DNA of 35,975 nt, taken from assembly GCA_002721615.1 (NCBI GenBank), contig PBKW01000020.1, positions 1 to 35,975 on the forward strand. Direction: 5' to 3'. Below the pieces are notes generated by a model that saw only the letters and a list, made by a program, of their open reading frames with translations, was not told where the DNA came from and made no database searches. A program made the translations under genes and the position numbers. This document shows, one piece after another, positions 8,333 through 17,090 of the stretch (position 1 is the stretch's first letter; each line of letters begins with the position of its first letter). This stretch comes from Chloroflexota bacterium (lineage in GTDB: Bacteria > Chloroflexota > Dehalococcoidia > Lucifugimonadales > Lucifugimonadaceae).

Positions 8333-9391
8333 ATGAAAGCACTGGTATATTATGGAAATAAAGATATTAGGCTTGAACAAAATTGGCCTGATCCAACACT
8401 TAAAAATTCTGATGATGTTATCTTGAAAATTAATTTCACAGGTATATGTGCTACAGATATTGAAGAATGGCAGTATGGTCCACTATGGATGCAAAGTGGA
8501 GAAAAAAATCCATATAGTGGAAGAATGATTCCTTTGATCCCAGGTCATGAAATCACAGGTCAGATTGTTGAGATAGGAAAAAATGTTAAAGAACTAAGAG
8601 TAGGGGATAGAGTAGTAGTAAATAACGTTATCCATTGTAATAAATGTTTTTGGTGTCTAAATGGTCAAGGGGGTGGTTGTTCTGGGATGTGTGTTGCAGG
8701 TTTTATGGATGATGGAGGTTTAGCTGAGTTTATGAGATGGCCAGCAAGTCACCTTATAAAAATTACTGACAATGTTCCATCAGAAAATGCACCATTTATG
8801 GAGCCTACGATGGTTGCTTGTCACGCTGTTAGAAAATCTGGATTAAAACCAGGAGACAAAGTTTCAATATTGGGTTGTGGTACAGTTGGGCTACTCACGC
8901 TCCAAGTTTTAAAAGCATCTGGTGCAGTTGTAACAGCTTTAGATGTTAGAGAAGAGAGTTTAAAACTTGCAAAATCTATGGGAGCGAATTTTACTTTTAA
9001 TACTTCAAGATCAGATATTTTCGAAAAACTACTTACTGTTACTGATGGTGTTGGTCATGATATTGTTTTTGAAACTGCGGGTGCAGCTGAAACTCCTAGA
9101 ATGGCTATTAATTACACTAGAAAAGGAGGAAAAACTATCTTAGTTGGAATTTATTCTGCAGAACCGAAAATGGATTTTAATGAAATTGTTAATTTTGAAA
9201 GAGAAGTGATAGGGTCGGTTGCTGCTTCACCAGGAGATATGGAAACAGCAGTATATCTTTTAAATGAAGGTAAAATAGACCCTTCGCCATTAATTTCAGA
9301 TGTAGTTTCTCTTGATAATGTAATAGAAGAAGGTTATGAAAGAATGAATAAATCAAGTAAAGATGTTTTCAGAGTATTGGTGGGTTCTTGA
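8333..9391 (+). CDS. Zinc-dependent medium-chain alcohol/polyol dehydrogenase
   Basis: A 352-residue MDR-family dehydrogenase related to sorbitol and threonine dehydrogenases. Catalytic zinc ligands are seen as C39 (GICATD), H72-E73 (PGHEITG) and E157 (FMEPTM). The structural zinc lobe has four cysteines at 102, 105, 108 and 116. The Rossmann motif GCGTVG (181-186) and D204 suggest NAD preference. The start ATG has an AAGGAG site. Its stop TGA overlaps the TTG start of the amidohydrolase by four bases, so translation of the two is likely coupled. It probably oxidises a polyol or sugar in the island's pathway; the substrate is unknown. Confidence 0.9.
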   Translation: MKALVYYGNKDIRLEQNWPDPTLKNSDDVILKINFTGICATDIEEWQYGPLWMQSGEKNPYSGRMIPLIPGHEITGQIVEIGKNVKELRVGDRVVVNNVIHCNKCFWCLNGQGGGCSGMCVAGFMDDGGLAEFMRWPASHLIKITDNVPSENAPFMEPTMVACHAVRKSGLKPGDKVSILGCGTVGLLTLQVLKASGAVVTALDVREESLKLAKSMGANFTFNTSRSDIFEKLLTVTDGVGHDIVFETAGAAETPRMAINYTRKGGKTILVGIYSAEPKMDFNEIVNFEREVIGSVAASPGDMETAVYLLNEGKIDPSPLISDVVSLDNVIEEGYERMNKSSKDVFRVLVGS

Positions 9392-10209
9392 AAGATAATG
9401 ATTTTAGAATAGTAGACACTCACTGCCATGCAGGAAATAATTGGTTTGAACCTATAGAATCACTAATTTTTCAAATGGAAAATAATGGAGTTGATGGTGG
9501 AGTTTTGATTCAACATGGAGGGAATTTCGATAATGAATATCTTTTTGAGGTCACTGAACAATATCCTGATAAGTTTAAAGTCGTATGTTTAGTAGATCCA
9601 TCTGAAGAAAATCCTATAAAATATTTAGAAAAATTAACTAAAAAAGGTGCTGCTGGGATTAGAATGTCTCCAAATTCAAAGTTCGATAGTATTGATGTCA
9701 AAGATTTATGGTCAATTTGTGGAGAACTTGGATTAGCCGTTAGTGTTATAGGAGATTTAGAAGATTTTTCAGCAATACATTTCGCAGAGATTATTGATAA
9801 AAACCCCAAAACAAAAATAGTTTTAGAGCATTTGGCAGGATTTAGTAACTATAAAGCTCAGAAAGGTGAGTTAATGTCATTTCATGAATTAATTATTCAG
9901 TATAAAAAAGTTTTAGAATATGGTTCTAGAGATAATGTTTATATGAAAATTCCTGGATTAGGAGAAATAGAGCCTAGGCCAGGAATTTTATCTCCTTCAT
10001 TTACTCTAATTGATTCTAGAGGAATTGTTGAAATGACTCTAGAGATATTTGGTTCTGAAAAATTAATGTGGGGTAGTGATTTTCCCCCTGTGTCTAACAG
10101 AGAAGGTTATAGAAATGCCTTAAACTGGATAAAAGAATCAAAAACTTTTTCAAAAAATGAAAAAGATGACATATTCAATAATGTACCTAAAAAAGTGTTT
10201 GGAATTTAA
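9388..10209 (+). CDS. Amidohydrolase (amidohydrolase_2 family) / lactonase-like
   Basis: A 273-residue TIM-barrel metal hydrolase. The metal-binding HxH (H12, H14) is in VDTHCHAG, a further histidine is in LEHLAG (H148), and the closing aspartate is in WGSDFPP (D231), as in the PF04909 group that includes 2-pyrone-dicarboxylate lactonases, decarboxylases and fuconolactone hydrolases. The start is TTG 9388, overlapping the MDR stop as TTGA; no ATG exists before the HxH motif. It is the last gene of the DUF4432-MDR unit. Coming after a dehydrogenase, a sugar lactonase step (aldose -> lactone -> acid) would fit well, but this is inferred. Confidence 0.85.
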   Translation: MKDNDFRIVDTHCHAGNNWFEPIESLIFQMENNGVDGGVLIQHGGNFDNEYLFEVTEQYPDKFKVVCLVDPSEENPIKYLEKLTKKGAAGIRMSPNSKFDSIDVKDLWSICGELGLAVSVIGDLEDFSAIHFAEIIDKNPKTKIVLEHLAGFSNYKAQKGELMSFHELIIQYKKVLEYGSRDNVYMKIPGLGEIEPRPGILSPSFTLIDSRGIVEMTLEIFGSEKLMWGSDFPPVSNREGYRNALNWIKESKTFSKNEKDDIFNNVPKKVFGI

Positions 10210-10256
10210 AAATATTCCACCTAAAATCACATCATTTTCTACTTAATAATATTATA

Positions 10257-11474
10257 ATGTATGAAAACAGTTATAAGTGGAAAATGGAAAAAACACCTCA
10301 ACCAATCGAAATTTTAAAACAATTTTCAGATAAAGATCAAAATTCTGTGAATGTAATTAAGAGATCATCTGATTTAGTGGAATCTTTTTTGTCTTCAAGA
10401 GGTTATGTTTCAATAGATACTCCTATTATTGAAAAAACAGAGTTATTTATTAGAAAAGCTAGTGGAGATATTTCTTCTCAATTATATACTTTTGAGGATC
10501 CTGAAGGAGTATTAGTTAGTTTAAGGCCAGATTTTACTGCATCTGTAATAAGATCTTTAGGTAATAAAAGATTGTTAAATGATAAAGATTCTTTAAAAGT
10601 TTGTTATTCAGGACCTGTGTTTAGATTTTTTAATGATGATTCTAATTTCAGACAATTTAACCAAGTAGGATGTGAATTTTTTGGATCTAAATCTACTAAA
10701 GCAGATTCAGAAGTTATTGACTTAGCTTCTGGATCAATAGAAAAATTAGGATTAAAAGATATAGAAATTAGAGTAGGTCATATAGGAGTTCTATTAGATT
10801 TATTGAGTCATTTTGATTTACCTAGTAGATCTAAATTGTTTTTGATAAATGAATTTCGATTAGTTGATAAATCTTATGGTTTAGAGGAAATTTTAAATAA
10901 AGCAAAGAGCCAAAATTTACTAAATGGAAATTTAAATTTTCTAAATGAATTGGAAATATCTGTTAATAAGACAAATGATATAAAAAAAATAAAACAAGAA
11001 TTAACTATGAACTTAGAAAAGAAAATTGATGGACCTTTAGGATCAAGAAGTATAGAAGATATTAGAGAAAGAATCATAGAAAAAATTATATCTAGAACTT
11101 CATTTGAAGATTTTAATGAAGCTACAATAGCTCTTCTTGGATTAATAGAATTAAATGGTTCTTTAGAAAAATTAAATAAATACTTTAAAAGTAGAAATAT
11201 AAAAACTGATCAACTAGAAAGATTAGAAAATATTATTGAAGGAGTATCTCAAAAAGATAGTATTGTCATAGATTTAAATGTTACTAGAAATTTGGCTTAT
11301 TATAATGGAATGGTTTTTGACATTTTTTATGAAAATTTTGATAAATCGATAACAATTGGGGGAGGAGGACGGTATGATGAATTACCTAATAATTTGGGTT
11401 ATCAATTTAATTCCGGGGCATTAGGTTTTGCATTTAATATAGATTTAATATCTGAATTAATTGAGAAAAAATGA
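10257..11474 (+). CDS. hisZ: ATP phosphoribosyltransferase regulatory subunit HisZ
   Basis: A 405-residue paralogue of histidyl-tRNA synthetase that activates short-form HisG, the first enzyme of histidine synthesis. The class II-like fold is seen in VSLRPDFTASVIR (motif near residue 98), FRQFNQVGCEFFG and the C-terminal GGGGRYDELPNNLG. There is no C-terminal anticodon-binding domain, and the histidyl peptide is altered to TRNLAYYNGMVFD. It directly precedes hisG, with which it pairs. The start is uncertain: a TATAAT box (10253-10258) overlaps ATG 10257, so if it is the -10, translation would begin at the in-frame ATG 10284, nine residues later. A HisRS role is unlikely given the altered motif and operon position. 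Confidence 0.9.
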   Translation: MYENSYKWKMEKTPQPIEILKQFSDKDQNSVNVIKRSSDLVESFLSSRGYVSIDTPIIEKTELFIRKASGDISSQLYTFEDPEGVLVSLRPDFTASVIRSLGNKRLLNDKDSLKVCYSGPVFRFFNDDSNFRQFNQVGCEFFGSKSTKADSEVIDLASGSIEKLGLKDIEIRVGHIGVLLDLLSHFDLPSRSKLFLINEFRLVDKSYGLEEILNKAKSQNLLNGNLNFLNELEISVNKTNDIKKIKQELTMNLEKKIDGPLGSRSIEDIRERIIEKIISRTSFEDFNEATIALLGLIELNGSLEKLNKYFKSRNIKTDQLERLENIIEGVSQKDSIVIDLNVTRNLAYYNGMVFDIFYENFDKSITIGGGGRYDELPNNLGYQFNSGALGFAFNIDLISELIEKK

Positions 11475-11478
11475 AAAT

Positions 11479-12177
11479 ATGAATAAATTAAGATTACTTT
11501 TACCTTCAGAAGGTGCTCTATCAGAGGGAGCATTGGAATTACTTGAGAATAATAATATTTCAGTAATTAAGGAAAAATCTCGAAAATATCTTGGTTATAT
11601 TCAGGGAATGGATGTAGATGTACTATTTCAAAGGTCTTCAGATATTACTGAAGAAGTTGAAAGTGGAAATGGAGATTTAGGAATTGTAGGACTTGATAGA
11701 TACTTTGAATATAGAAAAAACTCATATTCTACAAAGGTTATTATTGAGAATTTAGGTTTTGGAAAAGCAAAATTAGTACTTGCATGTCCTAACTCATGGA
11801 TAGATGTATCATATCTTTCAGATCTAAGTGATGTTGCTATTCAGTTAAGGAATAAAGGTATGGATTTGAGGATTGCTACTAAGTATCCAAAGCTTGTTAG
11901 AGATTTTTTAAAACAAGCCGGAGTAAATTATTTTGTTTTAGTTTCAGCAAGTGGAGGGTTTGAGGCTGCTCCGATATTAGGATATGCAGATATGATTGCA
12001 GATATTACAGTTACTGGTACAACTATAAGAGATAATGATCTTAAAATTATCAAAGATGGTATTGTATTTGAATCTCAAGCTTCATTAATTGGGAAGAAAT
12101 CTTTAATTCCTGAAGGATTAGATTCATCTAAAGATTTAAAGAAAATTATTAATCAGATCTTAACTAATAGGATTTAA
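11479..12177 (+). CDS. hisG: ATP phosphoribosyltransferase catalytic subunit HisG (short form)
   Basis: A 232-residue short-form HisG that joins ATP and PRPP in the first committed step of histidine synthesis. Typical parts are LRLLLPSEGALSEG at the N-terminus, the DLGIVGLDRYFE stretch, RIATKYPKLVRDFL and the PRPP-contact region SASGGFEAAPILGYADMIADITVTGTT. The C-terminal ACT-like regulatory domain of the long form is absent, which agrees with the upstream hisZ. I chose ATG 11479, four bases after the hisZ stop; the in-frame TTG at 11461 overlaps hisZ and would add an unconserved MRKNEN stretch. Confidence 0.95.
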   Translation: MNKLRLLLPSEGALSEGALELLENNNISVIKEKSRKYLGYIQGMDVDVLFQRSSDITEEVESGNGDLGIVGLDRYFEYRKNSYSTKVIIENLGFGKAKLVLACPNSWIDVSYLSDLSDVAIQLRNKGMDLRIATKYPKLVRDFLKQAGVNYFVLVSASGGFEAAPILGYADMIADITVTGTTIRDNDLKIIKDGIVFESQASLIGKKSLIPEGLDSSKDLKKIINQILTNRI

Positions 12178-12189
12178 AATTTTAGAAAT

Positions 12190-13518
12190 ATGAAAAAAAT
12201 TTTAGGTATAAAAGAATTAAAAAAAATTTTTACTAAATCTCTGAGAAATTCTAATATTTCAAATCAAATGGTTCAAGATGGAATATTTAAAATATTCGGT
12301 AAGAAAATGAGTGTTAGTGAAGTATGTTCAGGAATATTAAATGATATAGAGGAAGATGGAGATTTAGCACTAAGGAAACTTTGTGAAAAACTTGATGGGA
12401 GTAACTTAGAAAATTTTCAAGTTTCAGAAAAGTTAATTAATAGATCATTAGATCAAATTTCCCCTAAAATAATAAATTCTTTGGAAGTTGCAGCTGATAG
12501 AATCAAAGATTTCCAAATGAATATTATGCCTTCTTCTTGGTTTAACAAAGAAAAAGGTTTAGGAGAAATTGTTCGACCTATAGAAAGAGTTTTATGTTAT
12601 GTCCCTGGTGGTTTAACGCCTCTAGTTTCAACTGTATTGATGACGGCTATTCCAGCAAAAATAGCTGGTGTAAAAGAGGTAATTGTTACTTCACCTGTTA
12701 AAAATAATATGAACGAAAATCCCCATATTTTAGCTGCTTGTAAGATTTCTGGAGTTGATAAAGTTTTCAATATTGGTGGTGCACAAGCTATAGCAGCATT
12801 TGCTTTAGGTACTGAAACTATTCCCAAGGTAGATTTGATTTGTGGACCAGGAAATATATTTGTTACTGAAATGAAAAAGAAAATTTTTGGCAAAGTGGGA
12901 ATAGATGGATTATTCGGCCCCACAGAAACAATGATAATAGCTGACGAAAAAGCTAATCCAGAATTATGTGCAGCAGATTTAATTGCTCAAGCTGAACATG
13001 ATCAACTTGCATTCCCTATTTTAGTTACAAATTCATTAGATTTATTAAATAATGTAGAAGAATTATTAATTCAACAATTAAATAAAATCAGTAGAGGTGA
13101 TATTGCTGGAAAATCTCTACAAAATAGAGGAATGAGCATTCTAGTTTCAGATATTAATGAAGCTATTGAAGTTGCTAATTTCATTGCCCCAGAACATTTA
13201 AGTTTATTAGTAGATGATCCAGAAATTTATATAAAAAACTTAAATAATTTAGGTGGCTTGTTTTTAGGAGAAGTTTCTGGAGAAGTTATAGGTGACTATA
13301 TAGCTGGTCCTAGCCATGTGATGCCTACAGAAGGATCAGCCAAATTTGCCTCTTCTTTAAGTGTAAGAAATTTTTTAAAATTCATACCAATTGTAAATAT
13401 TAAGGAAAATGATTTGGCACTTTTATCTAATGATGTAATAAATTTAGCACAATTAGAAGATTTACAAGGTCATGCTGAAGCAGCAAAATTAAGGAAAAAA
13501 ATTATTCTTGAAGATTAG
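12190..13518 (+). CDS. hisD: Histidinol dehydrogenase HisD
   Basis: A 442-residue zinc enzyme that oxidises L-histidinol to histidine in the last two steps of the pathway. Family marks are CYVPGGLTPLVSTVLMTAIPA, GGAQAIAAFALGTETIPKVD, FGPTETMIIAD, the metal-site AQAEHDQLAFP and APEHLSLLV, and the C-terminal GHAEAAKLR. Length is normal. It starts 12 bases after hisG and is followed after two bases by hisC. Confidence 0.97.
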   Translation: MKKILGIKELKKIFTKSLRNSNISNQMVQDGIFKIFGKKMSVSEVCSGILNDIEEDGDLALRKLCEKLDGSNLENFQVSEKLINRSLDQISPKIINSLEVAADRIKDFQMNIMPSSWFNKEKGLGEIVRPIERVLCYVPGGLTPLVSTVLMTAIPAKIAGVKEVIVTSPVKNNMNENPHILAACKISGVDKVFNIGGAQAIAAFALGTETIPKVDLICGPGNIFVTEMKKKIFGKVGIDGLFGPTETMIIADEKANPELCAADLIAQAEHDQLAFPILVTNSLDLLNNVEELLIQQLNKISRGDIAGKSLQNRGMSILVSDINEAIEVANFIAPEHLSLLVDDPEIYIKNLNNLGGLFLGEVSGEVIGDYIAGPSHVMPTEGSAKFASSLSVRNFLKFIPIVNIKENDLALLSNDVINLAQLEDLQGHAEAAKLRKKIILED

Positions 13519-13520
13519 TA

Positions 13521-14609
13521 ATGTTAGATTTAGATAAATTTTACAATAAACACATACAAGAAATTCAGCCCTATATTCCAGTAGATCCTACTGAAGAATT
13601 AGTTAAATCTTCGGGAGTTAAATCTCAAGATGTTATTCGTTTAAATGCTAATGAGAATCCTTATGGTCCTGTTGAGGGTATTTTAAATGAAATTAAAACT
13701 TCAGATTTAAGTATTTATCCAGATTCATTACAAAGAAAATTAAGATCTTCTCTAGAAAATTATACTGGTATGAATTTTTCTGAATTAGTGGCCGGTGCTG
13801 GTTCAGATGAATTAATTGATTTGTTGTTTAGGAGTTTTGTAAGTGTAGGAGATTCTATTATAGACTGTGAGCCGACTTTCGGGATGTATAATTTTGGAGC
13901 AAGAATTATTGGGGCTAAAATAGAATCTGTTCCACGAAATAATACTTGGGATGTGGATATAGTTGGTATTTTATCTAAAGTAACACCAAATACAAAAATG
14001 ATTTTTTTAGCTTCACCCAATAACCCAACAGGTAATTTATTAAATGAAAAAGATTTATTAGAAATATTAAAAACTAGAATTATTGTTGTTGTAGATGAAA
14101 CATATTTTGAGTTTGCTGGTGTTTCTTTAGCTAAATATGTCAGAGAATACCCAAATTTAATTATACTAAGGTCATTTAGTAAATGGGCTGGAATTGCTGG
14201 TTTAAGAATTGGATATATGATTTCAAATTCTAAAATTATTGAAAATATTATTAAAATAAAACAACCTTATAACATTAATGTAGCAGCAGAGATAGCTGCA
14301 ATTACTATACTATCAAATCCTGAATTATCCTTAGAAAAAGTTGGAATCATGCTTAAAGATAAAAGGAAATTTGAATCTGAATTGAGTAAAGTTAAAGGTA
14401 TAAAATTATTTCCATCAATGGGTAATTTTGTATTGATTGAATTTTTAGATTTTAATTCAACAGATGTATATAATGAATTAGCTTCCAATGGGATATTTGT
14501 AAGAAAGTTTTCTGATACTAAATTGCGTAAAATGTTAAGATTTTCTATCGGTACAACAAATCAAATGGAAATATTGATTTCAATTTTGAAGAAAATATTA
14601 AAAGTTTAA
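13521..14609 (+). CDS. hisC: Histidinol-phosphate aminotransferase HisC
   Basis: A 362-residue PLP aminotransferase converting imidazole acetol-phosphate to histidinol-phosphate. Visible marks are RLNANENPYGP near the N-terminus, AGAGSDELIDLLFRSF, ASPNNPTGN, VVDETYFEFAG and the PLP lysine K221 in SFSKWAGIAGLRIGY. The length and fold type I order are normal. It sits in the his operon between hisD and hisB, two bases after hisD, which fixes the function among the many related aminotransferases. Confidence 0.95.
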   Translation: MLDLDKFYNKHIQEIQPYIPVDPTEELVKSSGVKSQDVIRLNANENPYGPVEGILNEIKTSDLSIYPDSLQRKLRSSLENYTGMNFSELVAGAGSDELIDLLFRSFVSVGDSIIDCEPTFGMYNFGARIIGAKIESVPRNNTWDVDIVGILSKVTPNTKMIFLASPNNPTGNLLNEKDLLEILKTRIIVVVDETYFEFAGVSLAKYVREYPNLIILRSFSKWAGIAGLRIGYMISNSKIIENIIKIKQPYNINVAAEIAAITILSNPELSLEKVGIMLKDKRKFESELSKVKGIKLFPSMGNFVLIEFLDFNSTDVYNELASNGIFVRKFSDTKLRKMLRFSIGTTNQMEILISILKKILKV

Positions 14610-14620
14610 TAGGTGAAAAA

Positions 14621-15217
14621 ATGGTAAAGTCTAAAAAGAGAACTGCTGAATTAAAAAGAGATACTAAAGAAAGTTCAATATTTGTGAAATTAAATTTGGA
14701 TGGTAATGGTGTTTCAAAGATTGATACTCAAATTGGAATGTTAACACATATGTTAGAGCAAATTTCGAAGCATGGATCAATTGATTTAACTGTAACAGCC
14801 AAAGGAGATATTGAAACTGGCCCACATCATTTAATCGAGGATACTGCTATTGTTTTAGGAAGATGTTTAGATATGTCATTAGGGGAAAGAGTAGGTATTA
14901 CTAGAATGTCTGATTGTAAAGTTGTTTTAGATGAAGCTTTAACAGAAGTGGTAATGGATTTAGGAGGTAGAGGATATCATGACATAAGTATTATTCCATC
15001 CAATCAAATAGGAGAATTTCCTACAGATCTTGCTAGGCATTTTTTTGAGAGTTTGTCTGTAGAATCAAAAATGTCTCTTCATATTTCGGTTCTAAAAGGT
15101 AAAAATGAACATCATATTATTGAAGCTACATTTAAAGCATTTGCTAGAGCATTAAAATCAGCAATCAAAATTGATGATTCTTATAGTGTTCCTAGTACAA
15201 AAGGTGTTATTGGTTGA
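14621..15217 (+). CDS. hisB: Imidazoleglycerol-phosphate dehydratase HisB
   Basis: A 198-residue monofunctional IGPD (no phosphatase domain). The manganese-ligand histidines and acids are visible: LTHMLEQISKHG, GPHHLIEDTAIVLG, LDEALTEVVMDLGGRGYHD and HHIIEATFKAFARALKSA. ATG 14621 follows an AGGTG site. It is the last gene of this his block; hisH, hisA, hisF and hisI are not in the window. The last 11 bases overlap the 3' end of purS on the other strand. Confidence 0.96.
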   Translation: MVKSKKRTAELKRDTKESSIFVKLNLDGNGVSKIDTQIGMLTHMLEQISKHGSIDLTVTAKGDIETGPHHLIEDTAIVLGRCLDMSLGERVGITRMSDCKVVLDEALTEVVMDLGGRGYHDISIIPSNQIGEFPTDLARHFFESLSVESKMSLHISVLKGKNEHHIIEATFKAFARALKSAIKIDDSYSVPSTKGVIG

Positions 15218-15464
15218 ATTCATAAACATCAAAGCTGTATTGTTCAATTACAGGATTAGTTAGAAGTTGATTGCAAATTTCTTTTATTTCATTTTTTGCA
15301 CTTTTTAAATCTTTTGATTCTATTGTGAGTTCAAAAAATTTTCCTGTAGAAAGATTTTTAGCATTATTAAAACCTAATTTATCAAGGGCAGACAAAATGT
15401 TTATACTTTCAGGATCACTTATACCTGACTTGTATTTAACATAAATTTTAGAAAGAAAAATCAT
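15207..15464 (-). CDS. purS: Phosphoribosylformylglycinamidine synthase subunit PurS
   Basis: An 85-residue PurS, the small bridging subunit of the three-part FGAM synthase (PurS-PurQ-PurL) in step four of purine synthesis. The family pattern is clear: IYVKYKSGISDPES, ALDKLGFNNAKNLSTGKFFEL and LLTNPVIEQYSFDVYE. ATG 15464 overlaps the DUF3105 stop by one base (TAATG) and gives the family's usual length; a TTG five codons upstream is less likely. Its partners purQ and purL are not in the window. It ends the leftward purine unit, running 11 bases into hisB. Confidence 0.93.
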   Translation of the reverse strand: MIFLSKIYVKYKSGISDPESINILSALDKLGFNNAKNLSTGKFFELTIESKDLKSAKNEIKEICNQLLTNPVIEQYSFDVYEFNQ

Positions 15465-16180
15465 TAATTTTGAGGCCAATAGTTTCCAGGAATACTTTGC
15501 GGAGCTCTATCTTTGTAAGAGTCGATGAATTCTTTGATTCTTTCACTATCAAATTCGTCTAAATACATCAAATGTCTCCAAGAAGTAATAGCTATTTTCG
15601 AAGGCATTCCTGAATATGGAGACATAACAAATTGTGATTTGTTTCTAGGAATTATATCTTTCAAGCTATTTACTAAAGTTTTACAACCATTTGGACAGTT
15701 ATAATGAATACCTATTCCACCTCTTATTAGATTGTGAATTAAAGCTTCATCTGGTATTTCTTTATCGTAAATTCCCCATTTTACTGGAGCTCCTTCTTTA
15801 GCTAAATCTTCAACATCTGGTTTAATATACCAATAAGGTCCTGATGTAGCAGGTTTCGTTGAATAAGGTACATGCGAGGAACCTACTGGAATTACTTGGC
15901 TTCCCATGTCTTCTAATGCAGGAGTTGGACCAGAAGCATTAAAGGGTTTGGGGTCTCTGGAGATACTTTTTTGAGTATTTCTTGTAGCAAGACTAGGCAA
16001 CAAAAGACTTAAAATTAAAAGTAAGGCGATGATAATTATTACTGAATAAATTATTATTTGTTTCCTTTTTTTCCTTGATTGACTTCTTTGTCTTCTTTCA
16101 GCACGTATTTGTCCTTTTGTCATACCTCTTCGGTATTCAGGTCGTGAATTATTTTGTGATTGTTTTTGTTCTTTTTTCAT
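15464..16180 (-). CDS. DUF3105 membrane-anchored extracytoplasmic protein
   Basis: A 238-residue protein with a very basic cytoplasmic N-terminus (residues 1-40), one membrane helix (41-63) and an outside domain of about 170 residues. The domain matches the DUF3105 pattern: a histidine and tyrosine in SSHVPY (H103), TSGPYW, then HNLIRGGIGIHYNC with H149, and a cysteine pair C162/C166 in NCPNGC. The family's function is not known. It lies between purC and purS and shares a base with the purS start, so it is expressed with the purine genes, though there is no obvious metabolic link. The cysteine pair and histidines could bind metal. Confidence 0.8.
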   Translation of the reverse strand: MKKEQKQSQNNSRPEYRRGMTKGQIRAERRQRSQSRKKRKQIIIYSVIIIIALLLILSLLLPSLATRNTQKSISRDPKPFNASGPTPALEDMGSQVIPVGSSHVPYSTKPATSGPYWYIKPDVEDLAKEGAPVKWGIYDKEIPDEALIHNLIRGGIGIHYNCPNGCKTLVNSLKDIIPRNKSQFVMSPYSGMPSKIAITSWRHLMYLDEFDSERIKEFIDSYKDRAPQSIPGNYWPQN

Positions 16181-16185
16181 AATAA

Positions 16186-17082
16186 TTATTTAGTAGTTAA
16201 AATTTGAAAACTTTCTGAATATTTTTCTATTGTTTGATTAATTATTTTTTCTGGAAGATTAGGAGCAGGAGGGTTCTTGTCCCAATCTTGTTTTATTAAC
16301 CAATTCCTAAGGTGTTGTTTATCAAATGGTTCAGGTGATTTACCTAGTTTATAATCATTTGAAGACCAAAATCTACTGGAGTCTGGAGTCAAAAGTTCGT
16401 CTATTAGTATCAATTGATCATTTAAAAATCCAAATTCCATTTTTGTGTCCGCTAGAATGATTCCTTTAGATAAAGAATATTGATGGGCAAAAGTGAAAAT
16501 ATCTATACTTATTTGTTCAAGCTTATTTGTTAACTCTTCACCAATTAGATCATAGGTTTCCTGTGGTGATAAGGGTTCATCATGTCCTATTTCAGCTTTA
16601 GTACTTGGAGTGAACAGGAATTTTGGAAATTTTTGAGCTTCTAGTAAACCAGGCTCAATGTTGATTTTATTTATTTGCTGTGTTTTTTTATATTCACTCC
16701 AAGCAGATCCTGTAATATATCCTCTTACTATACATTCTATATCAATTCTTTTTGCCTTTTTTACCACCATAGTTCTTGCTTTGATTTCATCATCTAATAA
16801 AGAAGATATTTTATTCTCTTTAATTAGATCAAAGGTTTCTGGCTCTGATGCTAAGCCAATAAAATGATTTGGAATAATGTGTTTAGTAGCGTTGAACCAA
16901 AACTTCGACATAGAGGCAAGAATTTTGCCTTTTCCAGGTATTGGATCAGGCAAAACAACATCAAAAGCAGAGATCCTGTCAGTGACTATCATCAATAACA
17001 AGTTGTCGTTTAGTTCATATGTATCCCTTACTTTTCCTCTATGAGTTAATCCTGGTAAATTTGTTTCAAATATTGAGTTCAT
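16186..17082 (-). CDS. purC: SAICAR synthetase PurC
   Basis: A 298-residue phosphoribosylaminoimidazole-succinocarboxamide synthase, which joins aspartate to CAIR. The N-terminal ATP-binding region THRGKVRDTYELNDNLLLM is followed by TDRISAFDVVLPDPIPGKG, IECIVRGYITGSAWSEY, TKAEIGHDEPLS and LADTKMEFGF and DELLTPDSSRFW. This is the longer PurC type of about 300 residues, not the 240-residue type. It starts eight bases after purB, in pathway order before purB's reaction, and ends six bases before the DUF3105 start. Confidence 0.96.
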   Translation of the reverse strand: MNSIFETNLPGLTHRGKVRDTYELNDNLLLMIVTDRISAFDVVLPDPIPGKGKILASMSKFWFNATKHIIPNHFIGLASEPETFDLIKENKISSLLDDEIKARTMVVKKAKRIDIECIVRGYITGSAWSEYKKTQQINKINIEPGLLEAQKFPKFLFTPSTKAEIGHDEPLSPQETYDLIGEELTNKLEQISIDIFTFAHQYSLSKGIILADTKMEFGFLNDQLILIDELLTPDSSRFWSSNDYKLGKSPEPFDKQHLRNWLIKQDWDKNPPAPNLPEKIINQTIEKYSESFQILTTK

Positions 17083-17090
17083 CTTTTCCT

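Noticed and set aside
10257-11474. Histidyl-tRNA synthetase instead of HisZ
   Set aside because: The histidyl peptide is altered, the C-terminal anticodon-binding domain is missing and a short-form hisG follows directly.
11461-11478. TTG start for hisG overlapping hisZ
   Set aside because: The added six residues are not conserved and an ATG at 11479 gives the usual N-terminus.
12597-12923. A 108-codon minus-strand frame inside hisD
   Set aside because: It mirrors the strongly conserved hisD and shows no independent features or ribosome site.
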